Shown here one piece after another: positions 6,792-14,803 of a stretch of DNA of 21,291 bases (position 1 is the stretch's first letter; each line of letters opens with the position of its first letter). This stretch comes from Dolichospermum compactum NIES-806. GTDB lineage: Bacteria; Cyanobacteriota; Cyanobacteriia; Cyanobacteriales; Nostocaceae. The position numbers were made by a program, and so were the translations under genes. Location of the stretch: the NCBI RefSeq assembly GCF_002368115.1, contig NZ_AP018316.1, positions 1,839,387 through 1,860,677 on the forward strand, written 5' to 3'. The notes beneath the pieces were generated by a model, which worked only from the letters and a program-made list of their open reading frames with translations, was not told the origin of the DNA and did no database searches.

Positions 6792-7469
6792 ATGAAACAA
6801 TCTTTTTCCGAAAAATTGGGGTTAAAATTCCTGGTAATTGATGATCATGAATCAGTGTTAAACGGAACTGTGGAAATATTAAGAAAAAACTATCCTAGTG
6901 CTGAATTTAATACTGCTATAAATGCTAGTTATGCTGTTGAGCAAGTTCTGATCTGCCAACCTGATTTACTAATTATGGATCTTTCTATACCAGAAAAGCT
7001 AGGAATGACAGCGAGAGTTGATACAGGTATTCAACTCCTGAAGGTTTTAATGAACAATTATTTACACCTAAATTTCGTCATTCAAAGCGTCCATGCCAGA
7101 ACATTAGTAAGGATTCGTCCTTTTATTGATAATCATCAAGGTGGCTTTACCATTGCGGATAAAAGTCTTTCTACTCAAGAAATGTTAACTAGAGTTGATT
7201 GGGCATTACAGGGATTAACTCACACCAAAGATATCAAAGGAATTCACTCAGGTTTAGAGGTAAAACCAGAGTGGTTAAAAGTGCTAAACTTAGCCTTTGA
7301 AGAAGGATTACAAGATAAAGCGATCGCTGAAAATATGTGCATATCTGAACGCATGGTGCGTCATTATTGGAGTAAGTTACAAGACGTTTTAAATATTTAC
7401 CCTGAAGAAGGTAAAAATATTCGCATTCAAACAGAAATCAAAGCCAGAAAAGAAGGATTAATTGATTAA
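6792..7469 (+). CDS. Response regulator, NarL/FixJ-like with divergent LuxR-type HTH
   Basis: This is a two-component DNA-binding regulator of 225 residues. The receiver domain (about 10-140) has the acidic pair Asp17-Asp18 (VIDDHE), phospho-acceptor Asp63 (LLIMDLSIP) and the conserved Lys124 (IADKS). The loop after Asp63 is longer than usual (EKLGMTARVDTG before the next helix). The C-terminal part (about 163-205) has a LuxR/NarL-like helix-turn-helix, EGLQDKAIAENMCISERMVRHYWSKL, but lacks the usual spacing of that family. A TTG at 6774 would add six residues; the ATG at 6792 is preferred. The kinase gene starts shortly downstream (stop 7469), so the two form a pair. The peptide export locus is a plausible target, by proximity only. 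Confidence 0.87.
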   Translation: MKQSFSEKLGLKFLVIDDHESVLNGTVEILRKNYPSAEFNTAINASYAVEQVLICQPDLLIMDLSIPEKLGMTARVDTGIQLLKVLMNNYLHLNFVIQSVHARTLVRIRPFIDNHQGGFTIADKSLSTQEMLTRVDWALQGLTHTKDIKGIHSGLEVKPEWLKVLNLAFEEGLQDKAIAENMCISERMVRHYWSKLQDVLNIYPEEGKNIRIQTEIKARKEGLID

Positions 7470-7541
7470 ATAACAAATAAAATTAGTAAAATTAAAAATG
7501 TGTTTTCCATAATTAAAGTTTTGACAATGGGATATAAGCTT

Positions 7542-8450
7542 ATGCAAACTCAATTCTGGAAAAAACTAAAAGAAGAAATTTATTTTATTTTTCTAGGAAG
7601 AATGGTCGGCATCATCATAATTATTTTCACCGTTATTACTATCATCTTAAGTAGCCATTTTTTGTCCATTGGGCATCCCTTGTTTTACCTCATGCCAGCA
7701 ATTATTGTTATGGTGATGAATTGTCTTATTTTTATAGCTTTATATCAATACAACCAAACCGTTCAATCTGGTATTCAATCCCGCCAAACCATGATTGAAA
7801 GTACATTTGAAACAATTCATAATGGACCACTGCAAAGTCTAGCTAAAGTTTTAAGATTAGTTAAAGGGCATGATTTACCAATAAATAAATTGCTGCCTAC
7901 TATAGAACAAGAACTTGAAGAATTGAATCAAGAGTTACGCGGAATGTACGAACTTTGGCAACAAGAAACCTTAACTCAAGATACTAGCCTTTACTTAGGA
8001 AATAATGTAGTTATAGATTTGCGAAATCCCTTATCGGAAATTCTCTATCAGGTTTATACCTACACCTTAGAACGGGATTTTCCCTGTTTTAAAACCCTCA
8101 AACTAAAAATCCATAGTTTTGAGCCTATATATGAAAGCAGTTTGAGTATTGAAAATAAGCGAGGACTTTGCCGATTTTTAGAAGAAGCCCTATGTAATGT
8201 TGGTAAACACGCCATCGGTATCACCTGCTTACAAGTTACTTATTCTTGGGTTGAAGATCAAGGGATTTACACTCTGAGCATTATAGATGATGGTTTAGGG
8301 ATTTACCCATTAAAAGAAGGTTGGGGAACAAAACAATTTAAAAATTTAGCACAACAAATTAAAGGTAAATTTAGAAGAGTTTCCCTTTATCCTCAAGGTA
8401 CTCTTTGCGAGTTATCTTGGCCTTTACCAAATTCTTTCTGGTGGCAATAA
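7542..8450 (+). CDS. Membrane sensor histidine kinase, NarX/DesK type
   Basis: This is the likely partner of the regulator encoded just upstream. In numbering from the GTG at 7500, it has two transmembrane segments (about 35-53 and 60-82) with almost no periplasmic loop, a HisKA_3-like phospho-acceptor helix around His107 (FETIHNGPLQSL), an N-box EEALCNVGKHA (228-238), and G-boxes IIDDGLGI (261-268) and GWGTKQF (274-280). The residue after the acceptor His is Asn rather than the usual Asp/Glu. The tiny extracytoplasmic part suggests it senses the membrane itself or an internal signal, as in DesK (inference). Possible starts are GTG 7500, ATG 7527 and ATG 7542; the last has GGGA nine bases upstream and starts MQTQFWKKL. 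It closes the apparent peptide locus. Confidence 0.87.
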   Translation: MQTQFWKKLKEEIYFIFLGRMVGIIIIIFTVITIILSSHFLSIGHPLFYLMPAIIVMVMNCLIFIALYQYNQTVQSGIQSRQTMIESTFETIHNGPLQSLAKVLRLVKGHDLPINKLLPTIEQELEELNQELRGMYELWQQETLTQDTSLYLGNNVVIDLRNPLSEILYQVYTYTLERDFPCFKTLKLKIHSFEPIYESSLSIENKRGLCRFLEEALCNVGKHAIGITCLQVTYSWVEDQGIYTLSIIDDGLGIYPLKEGWGTKQFKNLAQQIKGKFRRVSLYPQGTLCELSWPLPNSFWWQ

Positions 8451-8571
8451 AAACTATGAAAATTAGAAAATCTTGATGTTTTGCTTTTTCTCAAATAGCT
8501 GACTGTGCCAATATTGTGTCAAGATATAGAATCGAGGACTATATTGAGCAAAAGGAAAGCTAAAAAACACC

Positions 8572-9528
8572 GTGCAGATTACATTCTTAGGGACGAGTTC
8601 AGGTGTACCGACAAGATCACGCAACGTTTCCAGCGTAGCACTGAGATTGCCACAACGGGCAGAACTGTGGTTATTTGACTGTGGGGAAGGAACTCAACAT
8701 CAAATTTTGCGAAGTGACTTAAAAGTTAGCCAACTATCCCGAATTTTTATCACCCATATGCACGGTGATCATATTTTCGGCTTAATGGGATTGCTGGCTA
8801 GTTGCGGTTTAGCAGGTAATGTAGACAAAATTGATATTTATGGTCCATCGGGATTAAACGAATACTTACAAGCCGCTTCTCGCTACTCTCATACCCATTT
8901 TTCCTACCCCATTAAAGTGCATACTGTTCAGCCGGGGGTAATTTATGAAAATGATGAATTTACAGTTAGCTGTGGTCTTTTACATCACCGTATTCCTGCT
9001 TTTGGCTACCGAGTAACAGAAAAAGACAGAACCGGACGTTTTGATATAGAAAAAGCCAAAGCCTTAGAAATTCCTTCAGGTCCAATTTATGGACAACTCA
9101 AGCGCGGTGAAACAGTCACCCTGGAAGACGGAAGAGTAATTAATGGTAGTGAATTATGTGGACCAACAGAAATTGGGCGAAAAATTGCCTATTGTACAGA
9201 TACAGTTTATTGTAACGGTGCAGTGCAATTAGCAGAAGATGCAGATGTGTTAATTCATGAAGCCACGTTTGCTCATCAAGATTCAGAAATGGCTTTTCAA
9301 AGGCTACATTCTACAACTACAATGGCAGCCCAAACGGCACACATTGCAGGAGTTCGTAAACTGATTATGACACATTTTAGCCCTCGTTACGCTCCAGGTA
9401 ATATCATTGAATTAAAAGATTTACTTAAAGAAGCAAAAGCAATTTTTCCTAAAACAATTATGGCTCATGATTTTATGGTTTATGATGTTCCTCGCCGACG
9501 TGAAATTGAATCAAATGTAAGTGCATGA
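8572..9528 (+). CDS. rnz: Ribonuclease Z (tRNA 3'-processing endonuclease)
   Basis: RNase Z is a zinc-dependent metallo-beta-lactamase-fold nuclease that removes 3' trailers from tRNA precursors in the cytoplasm. The 318-residue protein has the usual short-form length. It opens with MQITFLGTSSGVPTRSRNVSS, has the metal-binding motif HMHGDH (62-67), the DCGEGTQ segment (36-42), a later TDT and HEATF, and the C-terminal MTHFSPRY histidine motif. The start is a GTG at 8572 with AAAGGAAA upstream; no in-frame ATG occurs before the catalytic motif, so the GTG is required. It follows the kinase gene by about 120 bases and is not related to it in function. Confidence 0.96.
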   Translation: MQITFLGTSSGVPTRSRNVSSVALRLPQRAELWLFDCGEGTQHQILRSDLKVSQLSRIFITHMHGDHIFGLMGLLASCGLAGNVDKIDIYGPSGLNEYLQAASRYSHTHFSYPIKVHTVQPGVIYENDEFTVSCGLLHHRIPAFGYRVTEKDRTGRFDIEKAKALEIPSGPIYGQLKRGETVTLEDGRVINGSELCGPTEIGRKIAYCTDTVYCNGAVQLAEDADVLIHEATFAHQDSEMAFQRLHSTTTMAAQTAHIAGVRKLIMTHFSPRYAPGNIIELKDLLKEAKAIFPKTIMAHDFMVYDVPRRREIESNVSA

Positions 9529-9573
9529 TTTTGATATGATTTCTACTTATCCCTAATTTATCGCCCTCTAATT

Positions 9574-10050
9574 ATGAGCAATATTCCCCAAATTGGACAA
9601 CCTGCGCCAGATTTTTCAACCCCAGACCAAAACAATCACCTAGTCAATATCGCTGATATTAATCAGTGGCTAGTCCTCTATTTTTATCCTAAAGATAATA
9701 CACCTGGTTGCACTACAGAAGCTCAAGATTTTACAGAATTATCCTCAGAATTTACCACAGCAGGTGCAAAAATCATCGGTGTTAGTCCAGATTCTGCTAC
9801 CTCTCATTGTAAATTTATAGACAAACATAATTTATCAATTACCCTATTAACTGATCCTGAACATCAATTAATAGAAGCCTATGGTGCATGGCGTTTAAAG
9901 AAGTTTATGGGTAAAGAATACATGGGGGTTGCTCGTTCAACTTTCTTGATTTCACCTGATAAAATTATTGCCTACGTTTGGTCTAATGTCAAAACAAAAG
10001 GTCATGCTGAATCTGTACTCAAGAAAATCAAGGAATTAGCAGATATTTAA
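9574..10050 (+). CDS. Thioredoxin-dependent peroxiredoxin, BCP/PrxQ family
   Basis: This thiol peroxidase reduces hydrogen peroxide and organic peroxides. The 158-residue protein has the normal length for the family and the peroxidatic Cys46 in YPKDNTPGCTTEA. The resolving cysteine usually found five residues later (CTxEAC) is missing: position 51 is Gln. The only other cysteine is Cys79 (ATSHCKF), a position that is often His/Tyr-flanked but not a standard resolving site. It may therefore work as a 1-Cys form or resolve with another protein or Cys79. The ATG follows rnz by 45 bases in the same direction, so co-transcription is possible. Confidence 0.92.
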   Translation: MSNIPQIGQPAPDFSTPDQNNHLVNIADINQWLVLYFYPKDNTPGCTTEAQDFTELSSEFTTAGAKIIGVSPDSATSHCKFIDKHNLSITLLTDPEHQLIEAYGAWRLKKFMGKEYMGVARSTFLISPDKIIAYVWSNVKTKGHAESVLKKIKELADI

Positions 10051-10210
10051 ACTTTGATAGTCCGATTTGTCAGAATTTGTTGATATACCAGTGATATTTG
10101 ATTGCCCAAATGTTAATTAATTTAAACTTTACTTTACCAAATTAGATTAATGAAATAACATAACCATTCCCACCTTATACAATAGGAATATCAATTCCAT
10201 TATTTGTATT

Positions 10211-10837
10211 ATGGTTCAATTCATCCAAGCGCGAAATATAGGCATTGCCTATTTAGAGGCAAGATTTGATCTAGAACAAACCGACAATGAAGGATTCTTC
10301 ACTGAATGGTTAGAAAATTTGCCAGAAATCTCTGATTTAGAAAAACAATATTTAGACAGAGTAAAATTGCATTTTCTCCGATTAGTTAAACATCCTCCTT
10401 TATCGGAAGAAACAGTAAAGTTAGTAGTTTTATCTCCCTTACTCAGTTTAGCTGGATTTTATGATGAACCTTTCTTGATTAGAAGTGAATCATCAATAGA
10501 AATTGCAGTCGAAGATCAAGAAGAAGTTATCAGAGGCAGAATTGATGTCTTAGTTATCCAGCAACAATTATGGTTATTGGTCATTGAATCTAAAAAAACT
10601 GCTTTTTCCCTTGCAGAAGCCATACCTCAAGCACTTACTTATATGCTCGCTAATCCTCATCCTGATTATCCTGTATATTCATTGGTAATCAATGGAGAAG
10701 ATTTTCAGTTTATCAAACTTCTGCAACAAGATCAACCTAGATATGCTTTATCAGACAGATTTACTTTGTATCATCGAGAAAACGAACTTTATCAAGTTTT
10801 CCGAATCTTAAAAAAACTAGGTCAAATTTTGAATTAA
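10211..10837 (+). CDS. Orphan HsdR-N-like protein (PD-(D/E)XK nuclease fold)
   Basis: This 208-residue protein resembles the N-terminal nuclease domain of type I restriction subunit R, without the helicase part. The motif pattern is visible: Glu74-like helix region, Asp112 in IRGRIDVLVI, then E126-S-K128 (LVIESKK) and Gln140 in EAIPQALTYML, as in D...ExK...Q nucleases. No methylase or specificity subunit is near. Such short solitary proteins are common in cyanobacteria and their role is unknown to me; possibilities include a solitary nuclease, a remnant of a restriction system, or a phage-defence part. The stop is only 13 bases before the cysteine desulfurase ATG, so the two are probably co-transcribed. 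Confidence 0.8.
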   Translation: MVQFIQARNIGIAYLEARFDLEQTDNEGFFTEWLENLPEISDLEKQYLDRVKLHFLRLVKHPPLSEETVKLVVLSPLLSLAGFYDEPFLIRSESSIEIAVEDQEEVIRGRIDVLVIQQQLWLLVIESKKTAFSLAEAIPQALTYMLANPHPDYPVYSLVINGEDFQFIKLLQQDQPRYALSDRFTLYHRENELYQVFRILKKLGQILN

Positions 10838-10850
10838 TCGTCAATTAATT

Positions 10851-12023
10851 ATGTCCAGTCGTCCTATCTACCTCGATTGTCATGCTACTACCCCCGTTGA
10901 TGAAAGGGTAATGGCTGCTATGATTCCCTATTTTACAGAAAAGTTTGGTAATGCGGCTAGTATTAGTCATGTTTATGGTTGGGAATCAGAAACTGCTGTT
11001 AGACAAACACGGGAAATTTTAGCAAATGCAATTAACGCGACACCCGAAGAAATTGTTTTTACCAGCGGTGCAACGGAAGCAAATAATCTAGCTATTAAAG
11101 GTATTGCTGAAGCTTATTTCCCAAAAGGTCAACACATTGTAACTATTAATACGGAACATAAAGCAGTTTTAGATCCTTGCGAATATTTAAAAAGTCTTGG
11201 TTTTGATATTACAGTTTTGCTAGTTGAAAAAGATGGATTAATTGATTTAAATCAGTTAGAAAAAGCTTTGCGTGATGATACAATTTTAGTATCTGTGATG
11301 GCTGCAAATAATGAAATTGGGGTTTTACAACCAATAGCCGAAATTGGGGCAATGTGCCATCAACGGCAAATTATTTTTCACACAGACGCAGCCCAAGCTA
11401 TTGGTAAAATCCCTTTAGATGTGGAAGCGATGAATATTGATTTAATGTCTCTTACAGCCCATAAAGTCTATGGACCCAAGGGAATTGGGGCTTTATATGT
11501 TCGCAGACGTAATCCCAGAGTGAAACTTGCTTCCCAACAACATGGGGGAGGACATGAAAGAGGAATGCGTTCTGGGACATTATATACACCGCAAATTGTC
11601 GGTTTTGGTAAAGCTGTAGAAATTGCCATAACCGAACAAGAAACAGAAAATCAACGGTTAACAGTATTAAAAGAAAGATTGTGGCAACAGTTATCTATTG
11701 TGGAGGGAATTTATATAAATGGAGATTCTCAAAAACGATTAGCAGGAAATTTAAATATTAGTGTGGAAGGTGTAGATGGTGCGGCACTTTCTTTAGGGTT
11801 ACAATCAGTCGTGGCTGTGTCTTCTGGTTCTGCTTGTTCTTCTAATAATATTGCCCCTTCCTATGTGTTGAAAGCGTTGGGACATTCAGATAAATTAGCT
11901 TATGCTTCGGTGCGATTTGGGATTGGGAGATTTAATACAGTTGAGGAAATTGATCAAGTTGCCCAACAGGTAATTTCTACTGTTCAAGGTTTAAGAAGCG
12001 CGTCAGTAATGAGGGTTTGCTGA
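10851..12023 (+). CDS. Cysteine desulfurase (IscS/NifS type)
   Basis: This PLP enzyme takes sulfur from cysteine, releasing alanine, and holds it as a persulfide for Fe-S clusters, tRNA thiolation and other uses. The 390-residue protein has the start IYLDCHATTPVD, the PLP-region His103 (NTEHKAV), HTDAAQAIGK (177-186), the PLP-binding Lys205 (LTAHKVYGPKG) and the mobile-loop active Cys329 in VSSGSACSS, all as in group I IscS/NifS proteins. No iscU, iscR or nif genes are adjacent. The gene follows the HsdR-N-like gene by 13 bases. Which of the several cyanobacterial paralogues this is cannot be settled here, so no symbol is given. Confidence 0.93.
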   Translation: MSSRPIYLDCHATTPVDERVMAAMIPYFTEKFGNAASISHVYGWESETAVRQTREILANAINATPEEIVFTSGATEANNLAIKGIAEAYFPKGQHIVTINTEHKAVLDPCEYLKSLGFDITVLLVEKDGLIDLNQLEKALRDDTILVSVMAANNEIGVLQPIAEIGAMCHQRQIIFHTDAAQAIGKIPLDVEAMNIDLMSLTAHKVYGPKGIGALYVRRRNPRVKLASQQHGGGHERGMRSGTLYTPQIVGFGKAVEIAITEQETENQRLTVLKERLWQQLSIVEGIYINGDSQKRLAGNLNISVEGVDGAALSLGLQSVVAVSSGSACSSNNIAPSYVLKALGHSDKLAYASVRFGIGRFNTVEEIDQVAQQVISTVQGLRSASVMRVC

Positions 12024-12040
12024 AAAGGTTTTTTGTGAAT

Positions 12041-12069
12041 GTAGGGGCAATCCTCCTGTGGTTGCCTAC
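12041..12069. repeat. GTAGGGGCAA hairpin repeat
   Basis: GTAGGGGCAA (12041-12050) is followed by TTGCCTAC (12062-12069), forming an imperfect hairpin just after the desulfurase stop. GTAGGGGCAATC...GGTTGCC(CC)TAC phrases are familiar dispersed repeats in Nostocales. A related GGGGCAA/TTGCCCC phrase recurs at 12230-12256. Confidence 0.5.
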
Positions 12070-12097
12070 AGCGATTTCCAATCATATAAGGTACATC

Positions 12098-12220
12098 TTA
12101 GCCCCCTCATCGCACCCCCCTAAATCCCCCCGCAGCGGGGGGAAGAAAAGGATAAGCTTTTGATACTGGAGGGGGTTGGGGGTGGGGTTCTTGTTCCAGG
12201 TTTGATGACAATTTGCTGTA
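12098..12220. repeat. Dispersed repeat element, copy A
   Basis: The last 53 bases (12168-12220) match 20464-20516 in reverse complement with a single mismatch, and the first 16 bases (TTAGCCCCCTCATCGC) match 20523-20538. Between them this copy carries about 50 extra bases including a perfect hairpin CCCCCCGC-A-GCGGGGGG (12126-12142). The shared ends suggest one mobile or spreading unit of variable interior. Confidence 0.75.
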
Positions 12221-12262
12221 AATCGAATGGGGCAAGCACGGGGATATTGCCCCTAAGGAAAA

Positions 12263-13414
12263 CTAATTATTAGAGATCATTGTTCCTAGTGCAGCTATCA
12301 ACTTATCTACACTTTCAGGACGGCTATTAAAACCCATTAAACCTACACGCCAAACTTTACCGGCAAGTTCACCTAAACCGCCGCCAATCTCAATATTATG
12401 CTCAATTAATAACTGCCTAGCCACTGATTTACCATTTACTCCTTCGGGAATACAAACAGTAGTTAAAGTTGGTAATCTGTATTCTTTTTCAACGTGCATT
12501 TTTAAACCCATGTCTTCCAATCCTTCCCACAGATATTCGACATTTTTTTGGTGACGTTGCCAACAACTAGCTAAACCTTCTTCTGCTACTAAACGTAGAG
12601 CTTCCCGTAATCCATAGTATAGGTTAATTGGTGCAGTGTGGTGATATGTGCGATCGCTCCCCCAATATTTCCCCAACAATGTCATATCTAAATACCAGTT
12701 TGCCACCTTAGATTGGCGCTTCTTTAACTTCTCCATTGCCCGCCCACTCATGGTAAACGGCGACGCACCTGGAGAACACCCCAACCCTTTTTGACTACAG
12801 CTATAAGCCAAATCAACGCCCCATTCATCCAAAAATATGGGAACACCACCTAAACTGGTAACAGTATCTACTAACAACAATGTGCCATGTTGACGACACA
12901 ACTGACCCACACCATCTAAAGGTTGACGTGCGCCGGTGGAAGTTTCGGCATGAACTAAAGCCAAAATTGCCGGTTTATGGGTAGCAACTGCGGCGCTGAT
13001 TTCCTCTAAATTGAAAACTTGTCCCCAGGGTTTGGTCATAGTTCGCACATCTGCCCCATATCTACCCGCCATATCTACCAAGCGATTACCGAAATAACCA
13101 GCTACCCCAATTAATACGACATCACCGGGTTCTACAGAATTAGCTAACGTGGCTTCCATAGCCGCTGTACCCGTGCCACTGACAGCAATAGTATGGGGGT
13201 TTTCTGTTTGCCATGCGTAACGCAACAGAGATTGAATCTCATCCATGAGGTTTAAAAAAGCCGGATCTAAATGTCCTACAGGTGTGGTATTCATCGCCTG
13301 TAATACCGCTGGATGGGCGTTAGAAGGACCCGGACCCAATAGGAGACGGTGTGGAATATTTAGAGGTTCAAGTCCTAACCGCTGACTGTCGTTAATGGAA
13401 ATGGTAGATGTCAT
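12263..13414 (-). CDS. Alanine/serine-glyoxylate aminotransferase family protein (class V, PLP)
   Basis: This PLP aminotransferase probably works in glyoxylate/photorespiratory metabolism, converting glyoxylate to glycine with alanine or serine as amino donor. The 383-residue protein has the family start LLLGPGPSNAHPAVL, SGTGTAAMEA for phosphate binding (79-88), LVDTVTSLGG (181-190) and the PLP Lys209 in SCSQKGLGCSPG. In cyanobacteria this same protein has also been listed as a subunit of a 'soluble hydrogenase', a label from older literature. The exact donor cannot be read from sequence. It is on the minus strand, converging with the cysteine desulfurase, and the space between them holds repeats only. 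Confidence 0.92.
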   Translation of the reverse strand: MTSTISINDSQRLGLEPLNIPHRLLLGPGPSNAHPAVLQAMNTTPVGHLDPAFLNLMDEIQSLLRYAWQTENPHTIAVSGTGTAAMEATLANSVEPGDVVLIGVAGYFGNRLVDMAGRYGADVRTMTKPWGQVFNLEEISAAVATHKPAILALVHAETSTGARQPLDGVGQLCRQHGTLLLVDTVTSLGGVPIFLDEWGVDLAYSCSQKGLGCSPGASPFTMSGRAMEKLKKRQSKVANWYLDMTLLGKYWGSDRTYHHTAPINLYYGLREALRLVAEEGLASCWQRHQKNVEYLWEGLEDMGLKMHVEKEYRLPTLTTVCIPEGVNGKSVARQLLIEHNIEIGGGLGELAGKVWRVGLMGFNSRPESVDKLIAALGTMISNN

Positions 13415-13549
13415 AAACTTAATTTATCTGAGATTAAATGGGAATCAATCGCATGATATAGCGGTATGCAGTCAATGTGTATGCCGAAGTGCGACTAATT
13501 AATCAAACATCATATTTTTTTCCGCACCATTCAAATATAGCGGCATCTA

Positions 13550-13630
13550 AGTAGGGCTTGCTGAAACTGTTCCCTGTTCCCTGTTCCCTGTTCCCTGCCC
13601 TCACAGACAACTTATTCAGCAAACCCTACT
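13550..13630. repeat. Inverted-repeat element enclosing heptamer tandem repeats
   Basis: AGTAGGGCTTGCTGAA (13550-13565) is matched in reverse complement by TTCAGCAAACCCTACT (13615-13630) with one mismatch. Inside are four exact tandem copies of GTTCCCT (13569-13596). The right arm touches the mutM stop codon. Such TTCAGCAAACCCTACT plus heptamer units are typical of filamentous cyanobacteria. Confidence 0.75.
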
Positions 13631-14469
13631 TAACTTTGACATTGAGAACAGAAATGACTAGAACGCCCACCTAACTTAATTCGCCCGATCACATTACCAC
13701 AAATCTTACAAGGTTCTCCAGTGCGGTTATAAACCCAGGCTTCACCACCATAATTACCGTTAACACCTTTAACGCTCAAGAAATTACTAAAAGTCGTTCC
13801 ACCTACCGCAATACTCGCTGATAAAACTTGAATAATTGCCGTTCGTAAAAGTTCAATTTGGGGAAGTTGTAATTCTGTACAGAGAGTAGTTGGTAAAATC
13901 CCACTTTTAAATAAAGCTTCATCTGCATAAATATTACCTAATCCTGCCACCATTGACTGATCTAATAATCCAGTTTTAATAGGACGACGGGATTTTTTTA
14001 ATTTATCGGCAAAATACGCCACAGTGAACTCTGGGGAAAAGGGGTCAACTGCCAATTTTGCCAAACCTGTAATAATACTTTCTACAGCTACATGACTAGG
14101 AACATACCACATTTGCCCGAAGGTGCGCTGGTCAACAAAGCGTAATTCTTGCTTTTCTCCAAAAAATAACCTCACTCTGGTGTGTTTGTGTAAAGGTTGA
14201 TCTTGGGTTAACCAAAGTAACTGACCGGTCATGCGGAGGTGAACTCCTAAATAACTGGGAGAAGATGAGGAAAGTTCAGCCAAGAGATATTTACCACGAC
14301 GATGCCAGGTAGCAATAGTATTCCCTTTAACTTTATCAATAAATTCATCAACAGAAAACGGGTAGGCAATGGTACGTTGTAGCAACACATCTCCTCCCGT
14401 CACTTCTTGACTCAGGGTTAATTGATTCAAACCCCCGCGGACTGTTTCAACTTCAGGCAGTTCAGGCAT
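13630..14469 (-). CDS. mutM: Formamidopyrimidine-DNA glycosylase (Fpg/MutM)
   Basis: This base-excision-repair enzyme removes 8-oxoguanine and other oxidised purines and nicks the DNA by beta,delta-elimination. The 279-residue protein keeps every catalytic mark: MPELPEVETVRGGL with N-terminal Pro2 as the nucleophile and Glu3, the beta-hairpin Lys60 (RRGKYLL), HLRMTGQLL, GLGNIYADEAL, and a C-terminal zinc finger with Cys254, Cys257, Cys274 and Cys277. It follows psaE on the same strand by 118 bases, a pairing that could give co-expression of a photosystem I subunit and an oxidative-damage repair enzyme, though no function link is proven by this. The stop lies at the edge of a repeat element. 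Confidence 0.96.
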   Translation of the reverse strand: MPELPEVETVRGGLNQLTLSQEVTGGDVLLQRTIAYPFSVDEFIDKVKGNTIATWHRRGKYLLAELSSSSPSYLGVHLRMTGQLLWLTQDQPLHKHTRVRLFFGEKQELRFVDQRTFGQMWYVPSHVAVESIITGLAKLAVDPFSPEFTVAYFADKLKKSRRPIKTGLLDQSMVAGLGNIYADEALFKSGILPTTLCTELQLPQIELLRTAIIQVLSASIAVGGTTFSNFLSVKGVNGNYGGEAWVYNRTGEPCKICGNVIGRIKLGGRSSHFCSQCQS

Positions 14470-14587
14470 TCAAGCAAATAATATTTTTAGGGGAAGGTAT
14501 GGTCAAACAGAGGAAATTGATCAAGCTGTTGACGTTGACATCTTTTCCTAATTATCCCACTAAACAATCCCCTTGATGCTTGACTAT

Positions 14588-14803
14588 TTATTTGGCTGCG
14601 GCTTTGGGTTTAGGTGCTTCCACCTCAATTAATTCATCTACAGCAAAGTTGTTGGTGTTGATATCAGAGTAGTTAACTTTGTCAAAGCGAACAATTACAG
14701 GGTATTTGATGGCGCTTTTGTCAACAGAAACCACTGTACCAAGATCCTGAAACCAGTAGGACTCAGGGCGGAGAACACGTACTTTAGAACCACGTTGAAC
14801 CAT
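14588..14803 (-). CDS. psaE: Photosystem I reaction centre subunit IV (PsaE)
   Basis: PsaE is a small stromal-side subunit of photosystem I that helps dock ferredoxin and supports cyclic electron flow. The 71-residue protein begins MVQRGSKVRVLRPESYWF and keeps the SH3-like beta-barrel sequence through VIVRFDKVNYSDINTNNFA, followed by a short Ala/Lys/Pro tail (EVEAPKPKAAAK). The frame is open to 14860, but the ATG at 14803, with GGGAAG upstream, gives the family's known start. The gene sits between the PAP/fibrillin gene and mutM on the same strand. The roughly 210-base leader region upstream presumably carries the strong light-regulated promoter, which I could not define. Confidence 0.97.
   Translation of the reverse strand: MVQRGSKVRVLRPESYWFQDLGTVVSVDKSAIKYPVIVRFDKVNYSDINTNNFAVDELIEVEAPKPKAAAK

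Noticed and set aside
12126..12142. Perfect GC hairpin as terminator of the cysteine desulfurase
   Set aside because: It lacks a T-run on either strand and lies inside a dispersed repeat, so it is listed as part of that repeat.
13569..13596. Tandem GTTCCCT units as a CRISPR-like array
   Set aside because: The units are contiguous heptamers without spacers; no CRISPR repeat-spacer pattern or cas gene is present in the window.
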